Source: Bacteroidota bacterium
GTDB taxonomy: Bacteria; Bacteroidota; Bacteroidia; Flavobacteriales; Weeksellaceae
DNA length: 27,649 nucleotides
NCBI GenBank assembly: GCA_023426625.1
Contig: JAFAAJ010000175.1
Coordinates: 1 to 27,649, forward strand
Direction of reading: 5' to 3'
Shown here: one piece after another, positions 6,980 to 14,798 of the stretch
Layout of the letters: the number at the start of each line of letters is the position of its first letter
Numbering within the stretch: the stretch's first letter is position 1
The notes under the pieces: generated by a model
The model's input: the letters and a program-made list of their open reading frames with translations, nothing else
Database searches by the model: none
Told to the model about the DNA's origin: nothing
Program-made: the position numbers and the translations under genes

Positions 6980-7624
6980 TTATTTTTTTAGAAAGGAAGC
7001 AATCTTAACAAGATCAAACTCCTTTTCAAAACTTAGATTGTTCTTTTTGATAAATTCTTTTAAGGCTTTTTCTTTATCTGGAAAATTATTGTATAAGTTC
7101 TTTTTAGTGACCTCTATTAAATTTCCATTGTTTAAAAGATAATACTTAGGAGCCTGTCGCTCAAAGCTTGGAGGAGTATCATCTACATAACTTGAGGTTG
7201 CCTTTTTAAATTCTCGAAATACAGTAGTTATTTTTTTATATACTCCAGCTTCTTTATCTATCTCTTGTAGGTAGGTTTTGCTCCCATTCAAGTCGAAAAG
7301 GATAAAGGTATCTCCAAAATTTTGAAATACAATTTTGGACAGATTATCTTCCTTAGGTACGACATATGTTGATCCATCTTGTTGAAATTCAAATGAATCA
7401 GTATAACTGTTGTATCTGGTAGGAATGTTTTTATAATCATTTCCTATCTGAGCAGGTTGAAATTCTGCTTTTAAATACGGACTTCCTTGAATATCTTTAT
7501 ATTCATATTGATTGCTTTTGAAATAAAGTCTTTCAAAAAAAGTATCTGCATTTATTCCCAAACCAATCTGAGCAAAGCATATTTGGGAATTTATAATTAT
7601 TAATAAATATAGTAATTTTTTCAT
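6980..7624 (-). CDS. Secreted protein of unknown function (214 residues)
   Basis: Not recognised. The protein starts with a clear Sec signal peptide (MKKLLYLLIIINSQICFAQ, cleavage near residue 19) and lacks a lipobox Cys, so it should be soluble in the periplasm, or outside the cell if exported further. No type IX sorting domain is visible at the C-terminus, which is a Lys-rich helix (KALKEFIKKNNLSFEKEFDL). The middle is rich in Tyr, Phe and Asp and looks like beta structure. It lies 27 bases downstream of the protease gene on the same strand and shares its terminator, so the two are probably cotranscribed. A role linked to the protease is only a guess. Start is the ATG at 7624, giving a standard signal peptide. 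Confidence 0.82.
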   Translation of the reverse strand: MKKLLYLLIIINSQICFAQIGLGINADTFFERLYFKSNQYEYKDIQGSPYLKAEFQPAQIGNDYKNIPTRYNSYTDSFEFQQDGSTYVVPKEDNLSKIVFQNFGDTFILFDLNGSKTYLQEIDKEAGVYKKITTVFREFKKATSSYVDDTPPSFERQAPKYYLLNNGNLIEVTKKNLYNNFPDKEKALKEFIKKNNLSFEKEFDLVKIASFLKK

Positions 7625-7651
7625 AATATAAATTTAAAGAATAATTGTCTA

Positions 7652-9571
7652 TTATTCTTTAATAAATTTAAAAGATTTATTTATTCCATTCATAGTGGTG
7701 TATTTTACCATATAGTTCCCTTTCAATAACTTACTAACATTAATTTTATTATTATCAGAAATTATCGTATTAATAACCAATTTTCCTGAAACGTCATAAA
7801 CAAAAACATTTAGATTTTTGCCTTTTTCATTTATATAAATGAAATCTTTTGTTGGATTGGGATAAAAGTCTACTTTATTCTCAAGAATATTGGTTTCCAT
7901 TGCTGATAAGGTTGTAAGATTATCAGATGTAGCGATTAATGAAAAATTCTGGCTTCCACCGGATAATGTACCTTTATGAGTTACTATAATAGTATATGTC
8001 CCGGAAGGATTGTCAATATCCACTCTTTCAAAATTGTCAACATCGTTTGTTCCGGTATTACTGGCAGAGTCATAGGCGGCAGCCATTCCCTGTAATTTCC
8101 AAGGGTAATATGTTGTTGACCCCTTTACAACTTTTATATCTAGGTCATTAACCAAGTACTTAGTTGTAGGGTCGACCGTTCCATTATTAGATGTTGGAGC
8201 TTGTGGATCAGTCCAAGAAATCGAAACCTTTAATGGGCTTGTACCACTGGCGGTTATTGTTTTGGTATATGTTGCACCATTGCTTAAGCTCAGTTCTTCT
8301 ATAATGCTTTTAGATCCGGAAGTATTGTTCTTATCACGAATGGCAACGGCAGCTTTTTCTGCATTTATAAGACCCCATCCAAACTGATAGTCAGGGCCAG
8401 GATAATCTCCGGCCTCATCTGCAGTATGTAAAATTAAACCCTTTACGGTGGCTGCTTTCATATAAGAAGCGGAGTATAGTTGTTTATAGTATTGTTGTAA
8501 TAATAAAACAACTGCTGTTACGCCAGGAGAAGCCATCGAGGTTCCATCCATACTACCTGTAGCAGTATCTGAGGTTGATAATGTAGATCTCACCGCCACT
8601 CCTTTCATAGAAATATCAGGTTTAATTCTTCCATCATCAGAAGGTCCCCAACTACTGAATGATGACATGGTTACACTTGTAGGGTCTATATAACTATCAA
8701 CCTGAGCTACGGCCGCCACTGTCATGACATTCTTCGCATTTGCGTGTCCAAAAATCATATCATATCCAGCTTTGTTCACAATTTGAGTAGATCCTGGAAA
8801 AGTTGTATCATTACGTGAGTTACCTGCAGATACAACCGGTAAGTAGTATTGATTGTTATAAGTGATATTGTCAATTGAACGAGCTCTACTGTCATATGCA
8901 CCATAAAACCATAAGCTACCTAAAGATCCAAGTCCATAAGAATGATTCGAAACTAATAAGCCTTCCTGAGCCTGAAGTGTCATTTCTGATAAATCTTCTG
9001 TCCAATCGTATGACTTAACTGATGAGTTAAATGCTACTCCTCTTACCAAAGAGCTAATTCCTTGTGCGCAAATTGTACCTGTAACATGTGTTGGATGATC
9101 CTGATAATTCACACCGTCAGCTAATGTTACCTTACTTACACCACCTACCATAAATTCTTGATGAGTATCCCTGGCATTTCCTCCGTCCCATACTGCTGCA
9201 AGCATATTTTGTCCTTGAATATTGATTCCAAGACTGCCTCCATTGTATAAGCGATTAGCGCGTGCTGTAATAGCAGCACCGTTATTGTCAGTTCTGGCAT
9301 AAATCTTTTCACCGTTTGGTAAAACATCGATTAGTTCTTGTATACCTATTTCTCCAAATTTTGTAACTTTATCGACATGAGGGTTTTGCTGAAGATAAGT
9401 ATCTAATCTTAGCTTACGCTCCATATCATCTTTTAAAAGAGATTTTAATAGTCTTTGATTGCCCGTATGGTTAGATAGAGAAGCAATTTGTCTTCTTTCT
9501 TCAAGAGTTTGTGCATTAGAAAAAAAAGGGATTATTAATAAACATCCCAATAAAGAAGTATATTTTTTCAT
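7652..9571 (-). CDS. Secreted subtilisin-like (S8) serine protease with type IX sorting domain
   Basis: An extracellular endopeptidase of 639 residues. A signal peptide (MKKYTSLLGCLLIIPFFSNA) is followed by a short pro-region, then the S8 domain with its catalytic triad in order: Asp129 (AAVWDGGNA), His162 (HPTHVTGT) and Ser345 (GTSMASPG). A VVSAGNS stretch near the oxyanion-hole position is present. Residues about 420-550 form a beta-sandwich of the kind that follows Bacteroidota S8 domains (SISWTDPQAP, YLVNDLDIKVV). Residues about 563-639 are a type A sorting domain (FYPNPTKDFIYI, VFVYDVSGKLV, LLKGNYMVKY), which directs export through the type IX system and removal or anchoring at the surface. 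First gene of a two-gene minus-strand operon, divergent from the SusC-type gene. Confidence 0.95.
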   Translation of the reverse strand: MKKYTSLLGCLLIIPFFSNAQTLEERRQIASLSNHTGNQRLLKSLLKDDMERKLRLDTYLQQNPHVDKVTKFGEIGIQELIDVLPNGEKIYARTDNNGAAITARANRLYNGGSLGINIQGQNMLAAVWDGGNARDTHQEFMVGGVSKVTLADGVNYQDHPTHVTGTICAQGISSLVRGVAFNSSVKSYDWTEDLSEMTLQAQEGLLVSNHSYGLGSLGSLWFYGAYDSRARSIDNITYNNQYYLPVVSAGNSRNDTTFPGSTQIVNKAGYDMIFGHANAKNVMTVAAVAQVDSYIDPTSVTMSSFSSWGPSDDGRIKPDISMKGVAVRSTLSTSDTATGSMDGTSMASPGVTAVVLLLQQYYKQLYSASYMKAATVKGLILHTADEAGDYPGPDYQFGWGLINAEKAAVAIRDKNNTSGSKSIIEELSLSNGATYTKTITASGTSPLKVSISWTDPQAPTSNNGTVDPTTKYLVNDLDIKVVKGSTTYYPWKLQGMAAAYDSASNTGTNDVDNFERVDIDNPSGTYTIIVTHKGTLSGGSQNFSLIATSDNLTTLSAMETNILENKVDFYPNPTKDFIYINEKGKNLNVFVYDVSGKLVINTIISDNNKINVSKLLKGNYMVKYTTMNGINKSFKFIKE

Positions 9572-9588
9572 TTCAATACAATTTTTGG

Positions 9589-9596
9589 CAAATATA
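9589..9596 (-). promoter_or_regulatory. Probable -7 box of the protease operon
   Basis: TATATTTG on the minus strand (9596-9589) matches TAnnTTTG exactly and lies 17 bases before the protease start codon. No convincing -33 TTG was found at the right distance. Confidence 0.45.
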
Positions 9597-9645
9597 TGTA
9601 AATTCTACTATTATATAAATTATGCTAAAAATAAAACTGAAAAAA

Positions 9646-9677
9646 TTTGGCAGTTTTAATAATTATTAACATATTTG
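9646..9677 (+). promoter_or_regulatory. Probable promoter of the SusC/SusD operon
   Basis: TTTG (9646-9649), a 20-base spacer and CATATTTG (9670-9677, one mismatch to TAnnTTTG). It lies about 28 bases before the start codon and back to back with the protease promoter, so about 130 bases control both operons. Confidence 0.5.
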
Positions 9678-9705
9678 CACGAAATAATATTAAATATTTG
9701 TTAAT

Positions 9706-12471
9706 ATGAATGTTAAATTACGTATGCTGAGCGCGGGTGTGTTGTTCTTTATTGGAGGACAGTTGGTTACCGCTCAAAAAACAAAACCTAAAAAAGATAC
9801 TATCAAAGATATTGAAGAGGTAGTGATCGTTAACTTGGGTTACACAAAGATGAAAAAAGAAAATACAACCAGTGATGTTGCATCTGTTAAAGCGGAAGAC
9901 ATTGAAAGTACTCCAGGAGCTACAGTTCAACAAGCTCTAACGGGGAAGCTTGCTGGGGTGGATATTTCTTTTGGATCAGGTCAGCCGGGTTCTTCTAATT
10001 TTAGAGTAGATGTTAGGGGGACAAATACAATTAATGGTACTAGTACTCCTCTATATATTTTAGATGGGGTTCCAATTAGTTCTAGTGCTTTTCAATTGTT
10101 AGATCCTAACTCTTTTGAAGAAGTTGGGGTAATTAAGGATATTGCTACTGCAGCTCAGTATGGAGCTTCGGGGGGGGCTGGGGTTGTTCTTTTGACAAGT
10201 AAAAAAGGACGTGCTAGACAAAAAGCATTGGTTACTTATACCGGACAGTATGGGGTTTCTACAAGAGCAAATGATAAGGTTAGTTTGATGAATTCTAATG
10301 AATGGCATACATTCAGAAGAACCATGGGGCTAAATAATATATATACAGGTAATCCATATACAGATCAAGAAATAGCTGAGCTTTCTAACAAAAATACTGA
10401 TTGGAAAAAATTAATATTCAGAAATGGTACTTTTAGTCAGCATGATTTTGCGGTGACTGGAGGATCTGACGTATTTAATTATTTTACGCAAATTGGTTAT
10501 TTAAATCAAGATGGTATAATTAGAGAGTCGGACTATCAAAGGACTTCTGCGGTAGTTAATTTATTTGCTAAGCCAAGTGAAAAATTTACATTGCAATTTA
10601 ATAATACCTTTGCGTATGGAGATAGAAACTCTGTTAGTTCAGAAGGAGCTATTAACTTAAATAACCCAGTTGTAGGTATGTTCTTAGCACCACCAAGTGA
10701 TGAGCCGTATTTAGCTGATGGACAGTATAATACAGGTGCGGCTCACGTTGGAGGGAATGCATTGCAAACTATGTATACCAGAGTTGGTAACAGAAAAGAA
10801 TTGAAATTAGTGTCAAGCTTAACGGGTACATATCAGATTTTAAGAAATCTTTCTGCTCGACAATTTGTAGGTATTGACCATACAAGCTATAACACAGAAT
10901 CCTATGTTGACCCTAATACATATTTGGGGCAGAATGGTGTGACAGGTAATAGAGGTTCAATAGGTAGAGGAAATAGTCAAATTTCAAGTATTATTAATAA
11001 TACTTCATTGAATTATAGAAATACATTTGGCGAGAAGCATGACTTTACTGCTACAGCCCTTTATGAATATTTCTATAAAACAGTAAGATCGTTTGGTTAT
11101 ACAGGATATGGATTAAGTGATTTATATTATAATAGCCCTGAAGCTATTTTGATTTCTGATGAATTTTTACCATCTGTTACAGGAGGTAAATCAAACTACC
11201 ATAGAGTGGCATTTATGGGTAACGCTACTTATGTTTATGACGGTAAATACTCTTTTAATGGTAGTATTAGACGAGAAAGTGCATCAAACTTTGGGACAAA
11301 CTTTAAATGGGGTACTTTCTATGGTGTAGGTGCAGCTTGGTTAATGCATAAAGAAGACTTTATGAATTCTGTAAAATTCATTACTGAATTAAAACCAAGA
11401 GTTACTTATGGGGAAGCAGGTAACCCAATTGATATTGAAGCAATAAGCCCTTACCAAACTTCACAGTACTATGGTAGTGGATCATATGCTGGGGAAACTA
11501 CGTTAGTACCAACTGTTCCAGGAAATGATAACTATAAGTGGGAAGTTGCAAAAGAATTGAACGTAGGAGTTGATTTTGCTGTATGGAATAACAGAATTTC
11601 AGGTAGTTTAAGTTATTATAATAGAAAAACTTCAGATTTATATATTACCTATAGTTTATCAGGAACAACAGGTTTCTCTGCGATTAATAACTTTAATGGA
11701 GGGGAAATGGAGAATAAAGGATATGAAGTTAACTTGAACTTGAATGTTCTTCGTACTCAAGATACTTCATTATCATTATTTGGTAACTTTACTCAGGTTA
11801 AAAATAAAATCGTTTCTTTAGGAGGTGTTAATGAATTTGAGCAAGGAACATCTATCATCCGTGTTGGATTGCCTTATGGTTCTCATTATATTGTAGGTTG
11901 GGCGGGAGTAGACTCTTCAAATGGTCAACCATTGTACTACGATGCTAATGGTAATGTGACTAACGTATATTCTGATTCTAATGCGACCGCTAATTGGGGA
12001 TCTTTCAAACCTGAAATATTTGGTGGTTTTGGAGCTGAATTCAAGTATAAAGGATTTACTGCAACTGCTAATTTCAGATATAAAGCGAAGTATTATAGAT
12101 TCAATAATGAATCTTATTTTATGGAAAATCCTTCATTTGCTCAACAGTATAATCAATCTACTGCTATGTTGAATATGTGGACGACACCTGGACAAGTTAC
12201 AGATATTCAAAATTTCAAATATCCTAGAGAATTTAGTTCAAAAGATATTGAGGATGCTTCATTCTTGAGATTGCAAGAAGTGAGATTGAATTATCACATT
12301 CCGGGTAAGTTCTTAGGCTTTATGAATGGTATAGATTTATTTGCTATTGGTAACAACCTTTATACATGGACAAAATGGACAGGGTTAGATCCAGATGATA
12401 GTAACAACATTGGTTCTTATGAATATCCGTTCTCCAGAACTATTACATTTGGTTGTAAATTTAATTTCTAA
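9706..12471 (+). CDS. SusC/RagA-family TonB-dependent outer-membrane transporter
   Basis: A TonB-dependent outer-membrane channel that, with a SusD lipoprotein lid, imports oligosaccharides or peptides. The 921 residues begin with a signal peptide (MNVKLRMLSAGVLFFIGGQL, cleavage after TAQ at 24). A short segment with the conserved DIEEVVIVNLGYTKMKKE follows, then the plug domain (about 50-170: QQALTGKLAGVDISFGSGQP, VRGTNTINGTSTPLYILDGV, ASGGAGVVLLTSKKGR). The rest is a beta barrel ending in aromatic FNF (TITFGCKFNF). The N-terminal CarboxypepD_reg-like extension of many SusC proteins is absent. An eight-G run lies in the plug codons. SusD follows after 12 bases. Substrate is not readable from sequence; the adjacent secreted protease suggests peptides. 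Confidence 0.94.
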   Translation: MNVKLRMLSAGVLFFIGGQLVTAQKTKPKKDTIKDIEEVVIVNLGYTKMKKENTTSDVASVKAEDIESTPGATVQQALTGKLAGVDISFGSGQPGSSNFRVDVRGTNTINGTSTPLYILDGVPISSSAFQLLDPNSFEEVGVIKDIATAAQYGASGGAGVVLLTSKKGRARQKALVTYTGQYGVSTRANDKVSLMNSNEWHTFRRTMGLNNIYTGNPYTDQEIAELSNKNTDWKKLIFRNGTFSQHDFAVTGGSDVFNYFTQIGYLNQDGIIRESDYQRTSAVVNLFAKPSEKFTLQFNNTFAYGDRNSVSSEGAINLNNPVVGMFLAPPSDEPYLADGQYNTGAAHVGGNALQTMYTRVGNRKELKLVSSLTGTYQILRNLSARQFVGIDHTSYNTESYVDPNTYLGQNGVTGNRGSIGRGNSQISSIINNTSLNYRNTFGEKHDFTATALYEYFYKTVRSFGYTGYGLSDLYYNSPEAILISDEFLPSVTGGKSNYHRVAFMGNATYVYDGKYSFNGSIRRESASNFGTNFKWGTFYGVGAAWLMHKEDFMNSVKFITELKPRVTYGEAGNPIDIEAISPYQTSQYYGSGSYAGETTLVPTVPGNDNYKWEVAKELNVGVDFAVWNNRISGSLSYYNRKTSDLYITYSLSGTTGFSAINNFNGGEMENKGYEVNLNLNVLRTQDTSLSLFGNFTQVKNKIVSLGGVNEFEQGTSIIRVGLPYGSHYIVGWAGVDSSNGQPLYYDANGNVTNVYSDSNATANWGSFKPEIFGGFGAEFKYKGFTATANFRYKAKYYRFNNESYFMENPSFAQQYNQSTAMLNMWTTPGQVTDIQNFKYPREFSSKDIEDASFLRLQEVRLNYHIPGKFLGFMNGIDLFAIGNNLYTWTKWTGLDPDDSNNIGSYEYPFSRTITFGCKFNF
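10170..10177 (+). repeat. Eight-G homopolymer within the susC plug region
   Basis: A run of eight G residues encodes Ser155-Gly156-Gly157 in the conserved plug segment. Long G runs are unusual in AT-rich DNA, and gain or loss of one base here would truncate the transporter. Confidence 0.95.
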
Positions 12472-12483
12472 AATTTGAAAATT

Positions 12484-13899
12484 ATGAAAATCAATAAGAT
12501 AAAACTTTTTTTAATAGGTATTTGCTCTCTAAGTATTGTTAGCTGTACCGACCTAGTTAATGATCAGTTAGATCCGGATGGAGTAATTGAAGAAAATGTT
12601 TTTAAAACAGTAAAACATTCTGAAGAGGTTGTATTAGGAGCTTATTCAAGAATGCCAATGGGCGCTAATATTTATGCTCAGGCTTTGATTACTGATGAAT
12701 TAAAGTTTGGTATTAATAATGATGGACAAGGAAAGGAGGTTCATTCTTGGAACTTTACATCTGGACAAGGCGAATTTTCTGGTCTTTGGTATGGAGCTTA
12801 TGGATCTATATCGAATGCAAATAAATTATTGCTGAATTTTGATAAAATTCAGACAACTAGTCAGGATGATATTAATTTAAAAAATCAGTTAAAAGGAGAA
12901 GCTTTGGCTCTTAGAGCATTCAATCACTTTTTATTGGTAAGAGCTTTCTCTCCAAAATATAATCCAACAGCCTTGGGTATACCTTATGTAACGACTGATG
13001 ATATTTATGCGAGACCTGCAAGACCTACAATGCAGGAAACTTATCAAGCGATTATAGATGATTGCAATGAAGCGTATCCTTTATTAGCTAATGTTACTGA
13101 GAAGAATAGATTTAATCAAGCCGCTGTTAGAACTATGCAGGCGTATATAGCACTTGAAATGGAGAATTTTGATCAAGCAATTACTTATGCAAACCAAGCA
13201 TTGGCTTTTAACAGTACAATGGCTAATACATTGGCTCAAGTTCAGGCTATTTGGACGGATGCTAACACATCTGAGTTAATCTTCTTCCAAACTAGTGTCC
13301 CAGGTTCAGTGACTGCTACTCCTGGAAAATATTTTACAACAAATCCAATCGCTAGTGGAGGGAAAATTTATTGGAGTCCAAGTGTTACGTTGTTTGGCAA
13401 ATTCTTGTCTTCTGATTTTAGAAGAGCTAGATATTTTTCAGGTACCGCGTCTGCTCCATATAATACATTTATTGTAAACAAATATCCTGGTCCGACTAAT
13501 GCAAACTTTGGAATCAATAATGTAAAGATCTTCCGAGTTGCTGATCTTTATATGATTTTGGCTGAAGCTCATGCAAGAAAATCTACACCGGATCTTACCG
13601 CTTCTTATAATGCATATTCTGTTGTTAGAACAGCGAGAAATGCAGGAGCATCAGTTGCCTTCTTAGATCAGAATGATGCAATTACCAGAATTTTAGATGA
13701 GAGATATAGAGAATTTGCTTGGGAAGGATCTCGTCTATTTGACCTAAAAAGAAACGGTAAACTTATTACAAGACAGGGAGTTGATATATATCCACAGAAT
13801 CCGGTAGCAACATTAACTGATTTGAATAGATATACTTTCCCAATTCCAACAGCTGAAATGCAAGCTAATCCGAATATTCAGCAAAATCCTGGATATTAA
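12484..13899 (+). CDS. SusD/RagB-family outer-membrane lipoprotein
   Basis: Surface lipoprotein that caps the SusC channel and helps capture substrate. The ATG at 12484 is preferred over an in-frame TTG at 12475; it gives a type II signal peptide with the lipobox Cys at residue 21 (SIVSC). Family marks follow: VIEENVFKTVKHSEEVVLGAY near the mature N-terminus, TPR-like helices (LKGEALALRAFNHFLLVRAF), and the C-terminal signatures FRVADLYMILAEAHARK and ERYREFAWEGSRLFDLKRNG (from about residue 406). Length 471 is usual. It follows the SusC gene by 12 bases and precedes another lipoprotein by 22, forming a compact three-gene operon. Ligand unknown. Confidence 0.95.
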   Translation: MKINKIKLFLIGICSLSIVSCTDLVNDQLDPDGVIEENVFKTVKHSEEVVLGAYSRMPMGANIYAQALITDELKFGINNDGQGKEVHSWNFTSGQGEFSGLWYGAYGSISNANKLLLNFDKIQTTSQDDINLKNQLKGEALALRAFNHFLLVRAFSPKYNPTALGIPYVTTDDIYARPARPTMQETYQAIIDDCNEAYPLLANVTEKNRFNQAAVRTMQAYIALEMENFDQAITYANQALAFNSTMANTLAQVQAIWTDANTSELIFFQTSVPGSVTATPGKYFTTNPIASGGKIYWSPSVTLFGKFLSSDFRRARYFSGTASAPYNTFIVNKYPGPTNANFGINNVKIFRVADLYMILAEAHARKSTPDLTASYNAYSVVRTARNAGASVAFLDQNDAITRILDERYREFAWEGSRLFDLKRNGKLITRQGVDIYPQNPVATLTDLNRYTFPIPTAEMQANPNIQQNPGY

Positions 13900-13921
13900 T
13901 TAATTCTTAAATTTTATTAAA

Positions 13922-14719
13922 ATGAAAAAGATATTATTTTTATTAATAGGCAGTTTTTTATTCTTTGCCTGTAAAGAAGCTGAAGCTGATATTTATGAGG
14001 GAGATACTATGTTAAACTTTAATAATGGTACTTCAAGAACAGAGTTTGTAAAGTTAAGTACAGGTTCAAAAGAGACAGAAATTTCTTATGGTACAACTAA
14101 GGCTGTAAGTGGTAATCATGAAGTTAAGCTTGTTTTTGATGCTTCTAAATCAACAGCTGTTTTAGGAACAGATTTTGAAATACTTGACGGGACCGATGAC
14201 TTAACTGCGGGAGAAGTAGGTGGAAAGTTTAAACTTAAAATAATGGAACCTGCTATTGGAGTTTCTAAAACTGCTGTTTTTAGATTAGAGTCGTCTTCAT
14301 TGAACAAAGCAATATTTGACCAGGAGTTTAACATGCAAATGAAATTATTCTGCCCTGCCTCTACATTTGTAGGTATATTTGGTGTAGATACTGGGTTGTT
14401 TGGCTCATTTGATGTTGAAATTATTGAAGGAACTGAACCAAATACATTAATTATTAAAGATTATATTGAAAGTGGTTATGATATAACGTTAACATATGAT
14501 CCTGATACAGGAGTGGTAACTTTCCCACAACAACCTACTGGATATATAAATGGTTCAAGTGGTATGATAATGTTTAAGCAAGCAATAGACGGAAGTGTTT
14601 CTACAGTAGATTTTTGTAGTAGAAAAATGGATCTTAGAGTTTCTTATGGAACACCTACAGGGGGAACTTATGCTGTAGGAGGAGTATCTTCTTTTACAGA
14701 ACCTTTTACTGGAAAATAA
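13922..14719 (+). CDS. Lipoprotein of the SusCD operon, function unknown
   Basis: A 265-residue protein with a type II signal peptide (MKKILFLLIGSFLFFAC, lipobox Cys17), so anchored in a membrane, probably on the outer face as for other members of such operons. The N-terminal half looks like a beta-sandwich of about 110 residues resembling the adhesive domains of SusE-like or DUF-type surface lipoproteins (TMLNFNNGTSRTEF, HEVKLVFDASKSTAVLGTDF). The C-terminal half (about 145-265) has LFGSFDVEIIEG and repeated short strands. Position after SusD is where surface-exposed substrate-binding lipoproteins usually sit. It could equally be a structural partner. I did not recognise a named family. A strong terminator follows. 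Confidence 0.82.
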   Translation: MKKILFLLIGSFLFFACKEAEADIYEGDTMLNFNNGTSRTEFVKLSTGSKETEISYGTTKAVSGNHEVKLVFDASKSTAVLGTDFEILDGTDDLTAGEVGGKFKLKIMEPAIGVSKTAVFRLESSSLNKAIFDQEFNMQMKLFCPASTFVGIFGVDTGLFGSFDVEIIEGTEPNTLIIKDYIESGYDITLTYDPDTGVVTFPQQPTGYINGSSGMIMFKQAIDGSVSTVDFCSRKMDLRVSYGTPTGGTYAVGGVSSFTEPFTGK

Positions 14720-14740
14720 AATATCTAATAAATATTATTT

Positions 14741-14770
14741 AAGTCATCTCAAAATTGAGATGACTTTTTT
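14741..14770 (+). terminator. Rho-independent terminator after the SusCD operon
   Basis: A 12-bp perfect stem, AAGTCATCTCAA (14741-14752) with TTGAGATGACTT (14755-14766), followed by further T residues. It closes the three-gene operon 21 bases after the stop. Confidence 0.88.
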
Positions 14771-14774
14771 TGTT

Positions 14775-14782
14775 TATTTTTG
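14775..14782 (+). promoter_or_regulatory. Probable -7 box of the porin gene
   Basis: TATTTTTG fits TAnnTTTG, 16 bases before the ATG at 14799. It begins five bases after the terminator T-run. A TTG 17 bases upstream lies within the terminator stem, so the -33 element is doubtful. Confidence 0.4.
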
Positions 14783-14798
14783 TATAAGAAAATTTACT

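Noticed and set aside
12475..12483. TTG start for the SusD gene
   Set aside because: The ATG at 12484 gives a standard lipoprotein signal, and the TTG adds only three residues.
14760..14798. Porin start 13 codons upstream
   Set aside because: It would overlap the terminator stem and the -7 box; the ATG at 14799 starts a normal signal peptide.
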